This document shows positions 44,850 to 55,183 of a stretch of 64,000 bases of DNA, one piece after another (the first letter of the stretch is position 1; the number at the start of each line of letters is the position of its first letter). Origin of the DNA: Streptococcus suis (GTDB lineage: Bacteria; Bacillota; Bacilli; Lactobacillales; Streptococcaceae); NCBI GenBank assembly GCA_022354845.1, contig CP031970.1:558001-622000 (forward strand). The letters are read 5' to 3'. The translations under genes and the position numbers were made by a program. A model generated the notes under the pieces. That model was not told where the DNA came from, made no database searches, and was given only the letters and a program-made list of their open reading frames with translations.

Positions 44850-45945
44850 ATGGAAACAGCAGAATTTCGCCAAAAGATTGAAGAACTTGGCAAAAAATTA
44901 ACTTCTTTTAGGGGGTCTCTTTGACTTAGAAGGTTTAGAAGAAGAGATTGCTATTCTTGAGAATAAGATGACGGAGCCAGACTTCTGGAATGATAATTTG
45001 GCAGCCCAGAAGACGTCTCAGGAGTTGAATGAATTAAAAAATACCTATGGAAATTTCCATCAGATGTTGGATTTATATGATGAATCTGAAATTTTGCTAG
45101 ACTTTCTTGTGGAAGATGAGTCTGTTCGGGATGAACTAGTTGAAAAGTTGGCAGAATTGGACAAAGCCATGACTGCTTATGAGATGACCCTATTGTTGTC
45201 AGAACCCTACGACCACAATAATGCGATTTTGGAAATTCATCCAGGCTCTGGTGGGACTGAGGCACAAGACTGGGGAGAAATGCTCTTACGGATGTATCAG
45301 CGTTATGGAAATGCCAAAGGTTTTACCGTAGAAACATTGGATTATCAAGCTGGTGATGAGGCAGGTATTAAATCTGTAACCCTTAGCTTTACCGGTCCCA
45401 ATGCATATGGTTTGCTGAAGTCAGAAATGGGAGTTCACCGTTTGGTACGTATCTCGCCATTTGACTCGGCAAAGCGTCGGCATACTTCTTTTACATCTGT
45501 AGAGGTGATGCCAGAATTGGATGATACCATTGAAATTGAAATCCGAGATGATGAAGTGAAAATGGATACCTTCCGTTCAGGTGGTGCAGGTGGTCAGAAC
45601 GTCAATAAGGTTTCAACAGGTGTTCGATTAACTCACATTCCAACAGGTATTGTCACACAGTCAACTGTTGACCGTACCCAATATGGGAACCGAGACCGCG
45701 CAATGAAACTCTTGCAGGCTAAATTGTATCAATTGGAGCAGGAGAAGAAGGCGGCCGAAGTGGATTCACTCAAGGGTGATAAGAAAGAAATTACTTGGGG
45801 AAGTCAGATTCGTTCCTATGTCTTTACCCCCTATACAATGGTAAAAGATCATCGTACTGGTTATGAAGTGGCTCAAGTTGACAAAGTGATGGACGGTGAC
45901 TTGGACGGCTTTATAGACGCATATTTAAAATGGCGAATTAGCTAA
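44850..45945 (+). CDS. prfB: Peptide chain release factor 2, with programmed +1 frameshift
   Basis: RF2 ends translation at UGA and UAA. Twenty-four codons from ATG 44850 (gaggtg upstream) end at an in-frame TGA at 44922-44924. Ribosomes shift +1 at CTT TGA C to continue from GAC 44923 to the stop at 45945, giving 364 residues. The internal Shine-Dalgarno-like AGGGGG lies just before the slip site. Downstream the GGQ motif is in [16 protein letters not shown] and the tripeptide region [19 protein letters not shown] is present. This is conserved autoregulation, not a sequencing error. ftsE follows. Confidence 0.96.
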
Positions 45946-45974
45946 GAATTTGTATTTACAAGTAAAGTTCTTAT

Positions 45975-46130
45975 ATTTAAGAGGTAGGTTTTCAGCTAAT
46001 CAAGGAAGTTTTTTGAGAGAATGCTGACTGTATTTTGAAAATAACGAACTATAAGTAGCTGAAAAACTAGACTTAGATGGAAGTGCTGAACAGTGAATAC
46101 TGGTTCTCAAATCTAAAGAAAGGTCTGTCT
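45975..46130 (+). repeat. Structured leader repeat, copy B
   Basis: Similar to 39055-39200 over its length. P1 pairs TAGGTTTTCAGCTA (45985-45998) with TAGCTGAAAAACTA (46056-46069). The inner hairpin AGAATGC/GTATTTT keeps the TGACT loop (46018-46036). It forms the leader before ftsE. Confidence 0.7.
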
Positions 46131-46145
46131 AAGACAGGAGATCCT

Positions 46146-46838
46146 ATGGGAATAATAGAAATGAAGGATGTTACCAAGAAATATGGTAACGGAACGACAG
46201 CCCTACGTGGTGTGTCGGTCAGTGTTGAAGCAGGAGAATTCGCATACATTGTGGGTCCTTCTGGTGCTGGTAAGTCGACTTTTATCAAACTTTTGTATCG
46301 TGAGGAAAAGCTTGACAAAGGGAGTCTTAAAGTTGGTAAATTTGATTTAGCTACGATTAAGAAAAGGGATGTCCCTCTTTTACGTCGTAGTGTGGGGGTT
46401 GTCTTCCAAGATTATAAACTTCTACCTAAAAAAACAGTTTTTGAAAATATTGCTTATGCAATGGAGGTAATCGGGGAAAAACCTCGTAATATCAAAAAGC
46501 GTGTGATGGAAGTATTGGATTTGGTTGGTTTGAAGCATAAGATTCGTTCATTTCCAAATGAACTTTCGGGTGGTGAGCAACAACGGATTGCAATTGCACG
46601 TGCAATTGTAAATAATCCTAAGGTATTGATTGCTGATGAACCAACTGGTAACTTGGATCCCGAAAACTCATGGGAGATAATGAATCTTTTAGAAAGAATT
46701 AACTTACAAGGGACAACGATTTTAATGGCGACACATAATAGCCAAATCGTAAACACACTTCGTCACCGTGTTATAGCTATCGAAGATGGTCATGTGGTAC
46801 GTGATGAAGTAGAAGGAGCGTACGGATACGATGAATAA
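46146..46838 (+). CDS. ftsE: FtsE, ATPase of the FtsEX division complex
   Basis: FtsE with FtsX controls the peptidoglycan hydrolase PcsB at the septum. The protein has 230 residues. Walker A GPSGAGKST is at about 36-44, the signature LSGGEQQRIAIARA near 138-151 and Walker B VLIADEPTGNLDPE near 160-173. ATG 46146 has caggag upstream; a longer frame starting at 46077 covers the leader repeat and is not credible. It overlaps ftsX by eight bases. The order prfB-ftsE-ftsX is conserved in Firmicutes. Confidence 0.97.
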   Translation: MGIIEMKDVTKKYGNGTTALRGVSVSVEAGEFAYIVGPSGAGKSTFIKLLYREEKLDKGSLKVGKFDLATIKKRDVPLLRRSVGVVFQDYKLLPKKTVFENIAYAMEVIGEKPRNIKKRVMEVLDLVGLKHKIRSFPNELSGGEQQRIAIARAIVNNPKVLIADEPTGNLDPENSWEIMNLLERINLQGTTILMATHNSQIVNTLRHRVIAIEDGHVVRDEVEGAYGYDE

Positions 46839-47760
46839 TCGATTTTTTAGACACTTTATTGAGTCATTGAAAAGCCTAAAACGAAATGGTTGGATGACGA
46901 TTGCCGCTATTTCTTCCGTAACCATTACCCTTACTTTAGTGGGACTGTTTGCTTCTGTCATTTTAAATACAGCTAAACTTGCTTCTGATTTGGAGCAAAA
47001 TGTTCGTATAAATGTCTATCTTCGTGCAAATTCTACTGATCAAGCTGAAACGATTGTAAATGATGAGGGACAAACAGTTGCTAATCCAGATTACAAGACA
47101 GTATACAATAAAATTACAGCACTTAAAAATGTCGAAACTGTAACATATTCAAGTAAAGATGACCAGTTGAAAAAACTAACGGAAACCTTAGGTGAAACGT
47201 GGAACTTGTTCCAAGGGGATGCTAATCCACTTTATGATGCTTATGTTATTGATACGACGGAACCTCAGTATGTTAAATCAGTCGCTGCTGAAATTGCAAA
47301 AATTGATGGTGTAACTGAAGTACGTGATGGTGAAGTGGAAACAGAACGAATCTTTAAATTGGCTGATATGGTTCGTACATGGGGCTTAGCTGCAACAGGA
47401 CTGTTATTATTCACCGCTGTCTTCCTAATTTCGAATACGATTCGTATTACGATTATTTCACGTAGTCGTGAAATTCAAATCATGCGTTTAGTGGGGGCAA
47501 AAAATAGTTACATTCGTGGCCCTTTTTTATGGGAAGGTGCATGGGTCGGTTTGCTAGGAGCCGTTATCCCATCTGTAATTGTATATTTCTTATATAAGTT
47601 AATTTATACTTCTGTAAACACTAGTTTAGCTAGTCAAGATCTTTCTTTAATTAGCTTAAATATGTTCATTCCAGCTATGATTGGTACTTTATTCGTTATC
47701 GGAATTCTCATAGGTTCTTTAGGCTCTCTCATTTCAATGAACCGTTATTTAAAGATTTAA
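46831..47760 (+). CDS. ftsX: FtsX, membrane subunit of the FtsEX complex
   Basis: The 309-residue protein has a short cytoplasmic N-terminus, helix 1 (about 21-46), a large extracellular loop (about 47-180) that in streptococci contacts PcsB, and three C-terminal helices (about 185-305). The conserved NTIRITIISRSREIQIMRLVGAKNSYIRGPFLWEG lies near 205-239. Coupled to ftsE by overlap. Confidence 0.97.
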   Translation: MNNRFFRHFIESLKSLKRNGWMTIAAISSVTITLTLVGLFASVILNTAKLASDLEQNVRINVYLRANSTDQAETIVNDEGQTVANPDYKTVYNKITALKNVETVTYSSKDDQLKKLTETLGETWNLFQGDANPLYDAYVIDTTEPQYVKSVAAEIAKIDGVTEVRDGEVETERIFKLADMVRTWGLAATGLLLFTAVFLISNTIRITIISRSREIQIMRLVGAKNSYIRGPFLWEGAWVGLLGAVIPSVIVYFLYKLIYTSVNTSLASQDLSLISLNMFIPAMIGTLFVIGILIGSLGSLISMNRYLKI

Positions 47761-47764
47761 ATTT

Positions 47765-47802
47765 AGAAAAAATCCCGAGAAATTGCTTCTCAGGATTTTT
47801 TT
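47765..47802. terminator. Shared terminator, ftsX / MBL hydrolase
   Basis: AAAAAATCC-CGAGAA and TTCTC-AGGATTTTTT pair with one mismatch, with A and T tracts on the two sides. Confidence 0.88.
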
Positions 47803-48439
47803 ATCGCTTAAAAAATGGGTTGAAATTTTTTTCATGGGCAATGGTCGTATTTTGTCCATGACCAGGGTAAACAGTATAGTGATTTGGCAGAGTAAATAAA
47901 TTATTTTGGATTCCATAAATCAAGTCTTCAAAATTACTTGTAGGAAGGTCTGTCCGACCAATGGATTCACGAAATAGGGCATCACCTGTAATCACGCATT
48001 CTTCTTCAGGGAAGATGAAGGATACACCACCAATCGAATGGCCAGGTGTGGGAACCACTATAAAATGAAATCCATCAAATTTGTATTCTTTTTCAAACTG
48101 AAAGATTTGTTCTGCGGGTTTGCAAATGACATTTTCCATATCGTCATGACGAGGTAGTCCGGACAGGTTCATTTCTGGTGTGTAAAGCCAGCTAGCTTCA
48201 CTTTCTGCAACATATACTGGTGGAAAGTGGTAGGTTTCACGTAGAATGTCCAAACTCATAATATGATCGTAATGAGTATGGGTTAAGAGTATTGCAGTAA
48301 TTGGTTTTCCAATTTGTTCAATCTTATCATGAATCTTGTTCCAATCGCTACCAGGATCTACTACAATCAGATGGGTATCACTTTCAAGATAATAGGTATT
48401 TTGGACGGCCACTGGATTGATTGTTTTATGGATTTTCAT
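47801..48439 (-). CDS. Metallo-beta-lactamase-fold hydrolase (glyoxalase II-like)
   Basis: The 212-residue protein carries the zinc motif THTHYDHI (about 60-67), further ligands in PGHSIGG (about 138-144), the metal-bridging ITGDALF (about 157-163) and YPGHGQNT (about 199-206). This set fits hydroxyacylglutathione hydrolase-like enzymes. The start at 48439 has ggggag upstream. Divergent from dinG. Substrate not certain. Confidence 0.9.
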   Translation of the reverse strand: MKIHKTINPVAVQNTYYLESDTHLIVVDPGSDWNKIHDKIEQIGKPITAILLTHTHYDHIMSLDILRETYHFPPVYVAESEASWLYTPEMNLSGLPRHDDMENVICKPAEQIFQFEKEYKFDGFHFIVVPTPGHSIGGVSFIFPEEECVITGDALFRESIGRTDLPTSNFEDLIYGIQNNLFTLPNHYTVYPGHGQNTTIAHEKNFNPFFKR

Positions 48440-48574
48440 GTTCGCTCCCCTAATTTTCATTCATATTAGTCTATACAAAATCAAAGACGGTATTAGTGTA
48501 ACAAAAAAAATGGTATTCTTCATGGATTTTGTTTGGAGCTTTTGCCTATAAATGGAATATGCTATAATGTCATT

Positions 48575-51037
48575 ATGGATATAACTAGTACAAGCAATCG
48601 ATACGCAGTAGTAGATTTGGAAGCTACGGGGACTGGTATTGATGCAAAAATTATTCAAATCGGGATTGTTATCGTTGAAAATAGGGAAATAGTAGAGACC
48701 TATTCCACAGATATTAATCCCTATGAATTATTAGATGACCATATAAAAAATTTAACAGGGATTACGGACCAGCAGTTGGCCATTGCACCTGACTTTGGAC
48801 AAGTTGCTGGACAAATCTATGAGCTGATTGGTGATGCAATTTTTGTAGCTCATAATGTTAAATTTGATGCAAACTTGTTGGCTGAGGCTCTCTTTTTTGA
48901 GGGCTATGATTTGTTGTCTCCAAGGGTAGATACGGTTGAGTTATCCCAACTTTTCTTTCCAACCTTTGATAAATATAGTCTGGGGAATTTGGCGGAATAT
49001 TTGGATTTGGGTTTAGAACAGGCTCATACGGCCATTTCTGATGCCTTGGCAACCGCTCGATTGCTCATCAAAATTCAAGAGAAAATTAAAAGTCTCCCCA
49101 CTTTCATGGTGGAGAATCTCTTGCTCTTAGCTGATCAGTTGCTTTTTGAGAGTCGATTGGTTATTGATGAGATGGTTCCATATTTGTCAGATAATCTGTC
49201 AGAAAGTTTCGAGGTAGTTCATGGATTGGTACTTAAAAGACCACTTGAAACAAAGCAGGCTTATCATCTGTCCGAAGATTTTTTGACCAACATCGCTCTA
49301 CTAGGCTTGCACGAACGGAAAAACCAAACAGCTTTTGCAACAGTTGTTGAAAAACGATTGGATGATCAAGAAAGTGTGCATTTTATTCAGGCACAAGCAG
49401 GACTAGGGAAGACTTATGGCTATCTGCTTCCTCTTCTTGCCAAAACAGATCAGCCATTATTAGTGACTGTTCCAACGAAACTCCTCCAAGAGCAAATCAT
49501 AGAAAATGAAGGTTGTAAATTACAAGAAATATTTCATATCCCAATCGTCTCTATAAAATCCCCAAAGCATTTTATAGATTTGGATAAATTTTGGAAATCT
49601 TTGCAAAAAAAGGAAAGCAATCGACTTGTCAATTTATTCAAAATGCAAGTGCTGGTTTGGCTGACTGAAACTCATTCAGGTGACTTAGATGAGTTGAAGC
49701 AAAAACAGCGTTATCAGGCTTATTTTGACGAAATTAGCCATGATGGAACAATAGATTCCGAGAGTTTGTTTTGGGAGTGGGATTTTTGGAGAAGACTGAA
49801 TCAACAAGCACAGTCATGTCGATTGCTCATCACGAATCATGCCTATTTCCTTCATCATCTCAAGGATCAAGATCCTCTCATGGCTCACCGTATCGTGGTG
49901 ATTGACGAGGCGCAGAAATTTCTACTGGCTGCTGAAAACTTAGCGACTGATTCACAAGAATTGGGAGTTACTTTACAGCTCTTGCAAAGCAAAAAGGACA
50001 AGGCTGATTCGATATTGGAACAGCGCTTGTTTGAATCGAGTCAGTTTGAACTCAGTCATTTTTTGACTCGTTTTCGACAGAGTGGTTACCGAGAAATTCA
50101 TAAAGAGGAACTAGCGCAGGTTCGTCAAAATTTGACTGAATTACAGGATAGTGATTTGCGTGAATTAGCGCAGTTTTTGGATGATTATGATGCATTTTGG
50201 CTGGAAGAAAAGGTGTTAGAGGAAAAGCGTGTTGCTTATTTGAGAGGAGCTAAGGATAGCTTGCTAAATGTAGCAAGTCTCTTACCAAAGTCCAAGATCT
50301 TTTGTATTAGTGCTACCTTGGTTATCAGCAATCAGGTAAATCTATCTGACCTATTGGGCTTTGAACAGGCTACAATGGATTTATTGCCAACCAAAAAAGT
50401 GGAAAATCAAGAAATTATTTTTCCAATGAATCTTCCAGACATCATAAAATTGTCAAAAGTCGAGCACGCTGATTATCTGGCGCGTCATTTAGTTGAAATG
50501 GCAGAGCTGGGTAAACCAATCTTGGTTTTATTTACCTCCATTTCTTTATTGTTACAGGTTTCTGATTTACTAGATCAGTACGATCTTCCTCATTTGGCTC
50601 AACATAAACATGGTCAGGAAATAACATTAAAACGAAAATTTGAGCGTGGAGAATGTCAACTCTTGCTTGGAACAGGAATGTTCTGGGAGGGTGTAGACTT
50701 TTCAAGCCATAATCAATTGATTCAAGTAATCACTCGGTTACCTTTTGAAAATCCGAAGGATCGTTTTGTCCAGAAAATTAATGATCATTTGAGAAATGAA
50801 GGGAAGAATCCTTTTTACGATTATAACTTGCCAATGATGATGATCAAATTAAAACAGGCTATTGGAAGGACCAATCGACAGTCAACTCAAGAATCGATTG
50901 TATTGGTTTTAGATAACAGGGTCTATACAAAACGATATGGACACCAAATTCTTTCCTTTTTACAGAAAGAATATCAACTAACGAAAATAGATGAAAAAGA
51001 AATTTGTGGAACCTTGCGGCAATATTTTGAAGAATGA
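48575..51037 (+). CDS. dinG: DnaQ-like exonuclease / DinG-family helicase fusion
   Basis: The 820-residue protein joins a DEDD 3'-5' exonuclease (about 1-165; VVDLEATGTG near 11-20, AHNVKFDANLL, and HTAISDALATA) to a DinG/XPD-type helicase (about 245-820; Walker A AQAGLGKTYG, VVIDEAQKF, and QAIGRTNR near 765). The usual cluster cysteines of E. coli DinG are not evident. The start is ATG 48575; an extended -10 TGCTATAAT ends at 48568, so the mRNA probably begins at the start codon. Role: DNA repair and removal of structures, by family. Confidence 0.93.
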   Translation: MDITSTSNRYAVVDLEATGTGIDAKIIQIGIVIVENREIVETYSTDINPYELLDDHIKNLTGITDQQLAIAPDFGQVAGQIYELIGDAIFVAHNVKFDANLLAEALFFEGYDLLSPRVDTVELSQLFFPTFDKYSLGNLAEYLDLGLEQAHTAISDALATARLLIKIQEKIKSLPTFMVENLLLLADQLLFESRLVIDEMVPYLSDNLSESFEVVHGLVLKRPLETKQAYHLSEDFLTNIALLGLHERKNQTAFATVVEKRLDDQESVHFIQAQAGLGKTYGYLLPLLAKTDQPLLVTVPTKLLQEQIIENEGCKLQEIFHIPIVSIKSPKHFIDLDKFWKSLQKKESNRLVNLFKMQVLVWLTETHSGDLDELKQKQRYQAYFDEISHDGTIDSESLFWEWDFWRRLNQQAQSCRLLITNHAYFLHHLKDQDPLMAHRIVVIDEAQKFLLAAENLATDSQELGVTLQLLQSKKDKADSILEQRLFESSQFELSHFLTRFRQSGYREIHKEELAQVRQNLTELQDSDLRELAQFLDDYDAFWLEEKVLEEKRVAYLRGAKDSLLNVASLLPKSKIFCISATLVISNQVNLSDLLGFEQATMDLLPTKKVENQEIIFPMNLPDIIKLSKVEHADYLARHLVEMAELGKPILVLFTSISLLLQVSDLLDQYDLPHLAQHKHGQEITLKRKFERGECQLLLGTGMFWEGVDFSSHNQLIQVITRLPFENPKDRFVQKINDHLRNEGKNPFYDYNLPMMMIKLKQAIGRTNRQSTQESIVLVLDNRVYTKRYGHQILSFLQKEYQLTKIDEKEICGTLRQYFEE

Positions 51038-51367
51038 GTTGCGGATTGACAAATAATAAGAGCGCTAGACGTGATTAGTCTAGCCTTTTTTCATGATATA
51101 CGCATGAAGAAAACTTTGTTTTCAGATAACTATTTTTCATGCAAAGTTATATTTTATCATGAAATTTTGTAATAAAGTAGGTGAAATGAGGATATACCAA
51201 TGCAAGTATGTATATTATGTGAAAATATTTTGAAAAATGCTTGTAGCTAGAAAACAGTTACATGCATTTTCTTCATACGTATGGCGTGCTCTTTTTTCCG
51301 TTAATATAGAAAAATATTTGATTCTATGGTATAATTTTTCAAATATTACTTTGTGAGAGAAGCTACG
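51038..51367. other. 330-bp gap between dinG and proB
   Basis: No gene. A terminator for dinG is at 51062-51091 and a TATAAT box for proB lies near 51329. The part between is A/T-rich; I see no T-box motif. Confidence 0.5.
51062..51091 (+). terminator. Terminator after dinG
   Basis: GCTAGAC (51065-51070 with flanking G) and GTCTAGC (51078-51084) pair around TGATTA; CTTTTTTC follows. Confidence 0.88.
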
Positions 51368-52444
51368 ATGACTGAAAAAACAATAGTATTTAAGGTGGGA
51401 ACTAGTTCCCTGACACAAGACAATGGAAGTCTGGATCGAATTAAAATAGCTCGCATTACCAATCAATTGGCTCAACTCCATCAAAAGGGCTATCAAATCG
51501 TATTGGTAACCTCAGGTTCTATTGCTGCAGGATTTAGAAGATTGGGGTTTGATAAGCGACCGACGAAAATTGCAGAAAAACAGGCTTCTGCGGCAGTGGG
51601 ACAAGGGCTTTTGATTGAGGAATATACGCAAAATTTGATGAAAGATGGCATTGTATCAGCGCAAATTCTATTAACGCAAGATGATTTTGCTGACGCACGA
51701 CGATATCGGAATGCTTCTCAGGCCTTGCAAGTCTTACTTAAACAACGTGCGATTCCCATTATTAATGAAAATGACACCATTGCTATTGAGGAGATTAAGG
51801 TGGGGGATAATGATACTTTGTCTGCTCAAGTTGCCTCTCTCTTAAAGGCAGATCTTCTGGTCTTGTTGACAGATGTGGACGGGCTATATACTGCAAACCC
51901 CAATAGTGATCCCACAGCAGAGCATTTACCTGAAATTAAAGAAATCACGGAAGACCTATTTGCCATGGCTGCAGGGGCTGGTTCGTCTAATGGGACAGGA
52001 GGCATGACTACTAAACTACAAGCAGCTCAGATTGCAACCAAGTCAGGTGTGCCTGTATTTATTTGTTCTTCCAAAGAAGATACCGCTTTGCTTCAGGCTG
52101 TTAGTCAGGCTAATAGAGGGACCTTGTTCTTAGCAGATGAACATGCCATGAATCAACGAAAACAGTGGATGGCTTTCTATGCTCGGACTGATGCGACTGT
52201 TGAAGTGGATGCAGGGGCTGTTGAAGCTATGTTGCATCAAGGTCGAAGTTTGTTAGTAGCTGGTGTCAAAGCTATCGAAGGTGATTTTGGTGTAGGGCAG
52301 GTTGTCGAAGTATATAGCCAAAGTGAACATCGCTTGATTGGCAAAGGTCGGGTCAAACTATCGTCCGAAGACTTGAAGAACAAGTTGAAAAATGGCAGAG
52401 CAGAAGGTGTGTTGATTCACCGAAACGATTGGGTTAGTTTATAG
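51368..52444 (+). CDS. proB: Glutamate 5-kinase
   Basis: It phosphorylates glutamate as the first step of proline synthesis. The 358-residue protein has an amino-acid-kinase domain (KVGTSSLT near 9-16, [14 protein letters not shown] near 47-60, INENDTIA near 133-140, [13 protein letters not shown] near 165-177) and a C-terminal PUA domain (about 270-355). ATG 51368 is chosen; a GTG at 51353 lies in the gagaga ribosome site region. proA follows after a 248-bp repeat-bearing gap and proC after nine bases, giving a proBAC group. Confidence 0.95.
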   Translation: MTEKTIVFKVGTSSLTQDNGSLDRIKIARITNQLAQLHQKGYQIVLVTSGSIAAGFRRLGFDKRPTKIAEKQASAAVGQGLLIEEYTQNLMKDGIVSAQILLTQDDFADARRYRNASQALQVLLKQRAIPIINENDTIAIEEIKVGDNDTLSAQVASLLKADLLVLLTDVDGLYTANPNSDPTAEHLPEIKEITEDLFAMAAGAGSSNGTGGMTTKLQAAQIATKSGVPVFICSSKEDTALLQAVSQANRGTLFLADEHAMNQRKQWMAFYARTDATVEVDAGAVEAMLHQGRSLLVAGVKAIEGDFGVGQVVEVYSQSEHRLIGKGRVKLSSEDLKNKLKNGRAEGVLIHRNDWVSL

Positions 52445-52692
52445 TCAAATAATTTATCTTTTATTGCTTCGTCGAGTGAAAAGTTTCAGGCGAGGTTTTC
52501 AGCCCCACTTTTTACAATAAAAGACTTGTAATTACGTGGGTGAATGGACTCGACTGGTTAAACTACCTTCATCAACCAGTCCCACTTTCTATCTGATATA
52601 AACCACATTCGTTCTATCTCCAGTTTCCAACTATCTTTCGTATAGTCGGGGCTACTCAAAAATCAAACTGAAAGACTTACAAGGAGAATAAA
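52445..52692. repeat. Repeat-bearing gap between proB and proA
   Basis: No gene. It begins with TATAGTCAAATAATTTATC, carries a GAGTGAAAAGTTTCAGG unit like the repeats at 14.6-15.1 kb, and a hairpin ACTGGTT/AACCAGT (52554-52580). proA's own ribosome site aaggag ends it. The repeat may dampen read-through from proB. Confidence 0.6.
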
Positions 52693-53931
52693 ATGGCAAC
52701 AACACAAGCTTTATTAGACAGTTTATTGGCTCACAAAGCCTCTATTAACCTAGCGACAACAGAACAAAAAAATCAGGCCCTATCAGCAATGGCAGACCAG
52801 TTGGTTGCTCAGACTGAGGCAATTTTAGCCGGCAATGCCATCGATATGGAAAATGCCAAAGGCAAGATTAGCCAAGTGATGCAAGATAGATTGCTCTTGA
52901 CTGCTGAACGGATTGAAGCGATGGCGAACGGTATTCGTGCCTTGATAGGTTTGCCAGATCCAGTTGGCTTGACCTTGGAAGAATTCACTCGGGCAGATGG
53001 GTTGAAGATTAGCAAGAAGTCTATTCCCTTTGGCTTGGTAGGGATGATTTACGAAAGCCGTCCAAATGTGACATCAGACGCCGCAGCCTTGGCAATCAAG
53101 AGCGGAAATGCAGTCATCTTGCGTGGTGGCAAGGAAGCTTTTCATTCGGCCCAGGCCATTGTCATAGCCCTCAAGGCAGGTTTGGAGCAAGTCGGTCTTT
53201 CGTCAAAGGTCATCGAGTTAGTCCAAGATACCAGCCGTGCCTCTGCGACGGAATTGATGACTGCCAAAGGTAAGATTGACCTATTGGTGCCTCGTGGTGG
53301 CGCAGGTTTGATTCAAGCTGTTGTTGAAAATGCAACAGTTCCTGTTATCGAAACAGGCACTGGTATCTGCCATGTCTATGTAGATAAGGATGCGGATTTG
53401 GATAAGGCTCTTCAGATTGTAGTCAACGCTAAAACCAGTCGTCCCTCAGTCTGCAATGCGGCGGAAGTCTTGTTGGTCCATGAAGAAATTGCCAGCCAAT
53501 TCCTACCTCGCTTGGAAGAAGCTCTGGCTGGTCAGGTGGAATTACGTGCCGACAGTCAGGCCCAGGCTCTTCTCAAGCAAGCCAGACCAGCAGGCGATCG
53601 AGATTTTGATACCGAGTTTCTGGATTATGTCTTGGCAGTCAAAGTCGTTTCAAGTGTAGAAGAAGCCATCAGACACATTGGCCAACATTCGACTGGACAT
53701 AGCGAGGCCATTGTGACGGAAAATAGCCAGATGGCAGAGCATTTCACACTCTATGTGGATTCGGCGGCTGTTTATGTCAATGCCTCGACCCGTTTTACTG
53801 ACGGTGGCGAGTTTGGTCTGGGCTGCGAGCTGGGCATTTCTACCCAGAAGATGCATGCTCGTGGTCCAATGGGACTGCGTGAAATGACAACTTACAAGTA
53901 CATCATCACAGGCGACGGCCATATTCGTTAG
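52693..53931 (+). CDS. proA: Gamma-glutamyl phosphate reductase
   Basis: It reduces gamma-glutamyl phosphate to the semialdehyde. The 412-residue protein is in the aldehyde dehydrogenase fold; the catalytic cysteine is in [17 protein letters not shown] near residue 256, and the NADP-binding [13 protein letters not shown] near 135-147. [22 protein letters not shown] near the C-terminus is a family signature. aaggag precedes ATG 52693. proC follows nine bases after the stop. Confidence 0.97.
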   Translation: MATTQALLDSLLAHKASINLATTEQKNQALSAMADQLVAQTEAILAGNAIDMENAKGKISQVMQDRLLLTAERIEAMANGIRALIGLPDPVGLTLEEFTRADGLKISKKSIPFGLVGMIYESRPNVTSDAAALAIKSGNAVILRGGKEAFHSAQAIVIALKAGLEQVGLSSKVIELVQDTSRASATELMTAKGKIDLLVPRGGAGLIQAVVENATVPVIETGTGICHVYVDKDADLDKALQIVVNAKTSRPSVCNAAEVLLVHEEIASQFLPRLEEALAGQVELRADSQAQALLKQARPAGDRDFDTEFLDYVLAVKVVSSVEEAIRHIGQHSTGHSEAIVTENSQMAEHFTLYVDSAAVYVNASTRFTDGGEFGLGCELGISTQKMHARGPMGLREMTTYKYIITGDGHIR

Positions 53932-53940
53932 GAGGACAAG

Positions 53941-54726
53941 ATGAAGATTGGATTTATTGGACTGGGCAATATGGGAGCGGCTCTAGCTCAAGCGGTCAGC
54001 CAGCAGGCAGACACTCAGCTCCTCCTCAGCAACCACAACCCAGTAAAAGCCCATGCTCTTCAAGAGAAGGTGGGCGGTCAACTTTTTTCTAATGGGGAAA
54101 TAGCAGAGCAGGCTGAGGTCATTTTCCTTGGGGTCAAGCCTCACCTGATTCAGTCAGTCTTATCAGGCTTACAGGACCAGATTAGCCAGAATCCATCAGC
54201 TATCTGGATTTCCATGGCAGCAGGAGTGACCCTTAACAGCCTGGAAGAATTTGTGTCTGCAGATAAACTCATTCGTATCATGCCCAATACACCTGTCGCT
54301 ATCGGCCAAGGCATGACAACCTATAGCGTGGTCAATCAAGAACTCGCTCCGCTATTGGAACAAATTTTAGAAAAATCTGGCAAGGTACAGCAAGTGCCAG
54401 AGAAGTTGATAGATGCTGCGACGGCTATCGCGGGCTGTGGACCTGCCTTCGTCTATCAGATGATTGAGGCCCTGACAGATGCGGGTGTGCAGAATGGTCT
54501 TACAGCGGAGGATGCGAAAATTTTGTCTGCACAAACCTTGGCTGGAACTGCTCAAATGGTATTATACAGCGACAAGCATCCAGCCCAGTTGAGGCAAGAA
54601 GTGACCTCTCCGGGTGGATCGACTATTGCAGGCGTGGTGGCTCTTGAAAAAGAAGGCTTCCGTTACGCCGTTATCAAGGCAGTCGCCGCCGCCCTCAAAA
54701 AGACTAGAAAATTAGGCAAAAAATAG
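53941..54726 (+). CDS. proC: Pyrroline-5-carboxylate reductase
   Basis: It performs the last step of proline synthesis. The 261-residue protein has the dinucleotide site GFIGLGNMGAALA (about 4-16), RIMPNTPVAIGQG (about 114-126) and the C-terminal dimer motif SPGGSTIAGVVALEKEGFR near 224-242. aggagg is just before ATG 53941. A terminator follows. Confidence 0.97.
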   Translation: MKIGFIGLGNMGAALAQAVSQQADTQLLLSNHNPVKAHALQEKVGGQLFSNGEIAEQAEVIFLGVKPHLIQSVLSGLQDQISQNPSAIWISMAAGVTLNSLEEFVSADKLIRIMPNTPVAIGQGMTTYSVVNQELAPLLEQILEKSGKVQQVPEKLIDAATAIAGCGPAFVYQMIEALTDAGVQNGLTAEDAKILSAQTLAGTAQMVLYSDKHPAQLRQEVTSPGGSTIAGVVALEKEGFRYAVIKAVAAALKKTRKLGKK

Positions 54727-54731
54727 AGAGA

Positions 54732-54771
54732 AAACAACAAAAAACGGGACTTTTAATCCCGCTTTGTTTTT
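54732..54771. terminator. Shared terminator, proC / TetR gene
   Basis: ACAAAAAACGGGA and TCCCGCTTTGT pair around CTTTTAA, T's follow. It overlaps the TetR 3' end. Confidence 0.8.
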
Positions 54772-55157
54772 TCTTTGATCCATTGGCTGACATTGGATAT
54801 AGTTTTGCTTTGCTCCGCTTTACGTTTTTGATCTTGTACAAAATCCGCAAAACTTTGCTTGACGCCGTCTTTTTGAACCTTGTCCTGCAAATCATGCCAT
54901 TTCTTTTTAAGGTTGATGGAAGTTCGCTCGTAATAGGCTTCTAGAATCTCTTCTTTTGATTTGTAGTTCCGATAGAATGCATTTCGAGAAACCCCTGCTT
55001 TTCGTACTAACTCGGAAACCGAAATTTGCTTGAGTTCTTTTTTCTCTAGGAGAAATAGCAGAGCAGTTTCGATAGATTCCTTGGTTAGCTGATTGGCTTC
55101 TTTATTAGATTGATAGAGATTTTTTAATGATTTGGGTGAAATCTTACGCTCGGTCAT
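54753..55157 (-). CDS. Short TetR/AcrR family regulator
   Basis: The 134-residue protein has a clear TetR helix-turn-helix (ISVSELVRKAGVSRNAFYRNYKSKEEILEAYYE, about 43-75), but the ligand domain is much shorter than the usual 120 residues. The start 55157 is chosen from the aaagg spacing. It is divergent from the DegV gene, and a perfect palindrome lies between the two, so it probably regulates itself and DegV. Ligand unknown; an acyl compound would fit the neighbour. Confidence 0.85.
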   Translation of the reverse strand: MTERKISPKSLKNLYQSNKEANQLTKESIETALLFLLEKKELKQISVSELVRKAGVSRNAFYRNYKSKEEILEAYYERTSINLKKKWHDLQDKVQKDGVKQSFADFVQDQKRKAEQSKTISNVSQWIKEKTKRD

Positions 55158-55183
55158 ATTCATCCTTTCCACTTGTGTGACGT

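Noticed and set aside
44922..44924. TGA in prfB as a disabling mutation or sequencing error
   Set aside because: It is the conserved programmed frameshift site of RF2, with the expected slip codon and internal Shine-Dalgarno.
46077..46145. An upstream start extending ftsE by 23 residues
   Set aside because: The extension lies in the structured repeat, has no ribosome site, and is not part of FtsE proteins; ATG 46146 has caggag.
51038..51367. A proline T-box before proB
   Set aside because: No T-box sequence or specifier-like structure could be identified; only a terminator for dinG and a simple promoter are visible.
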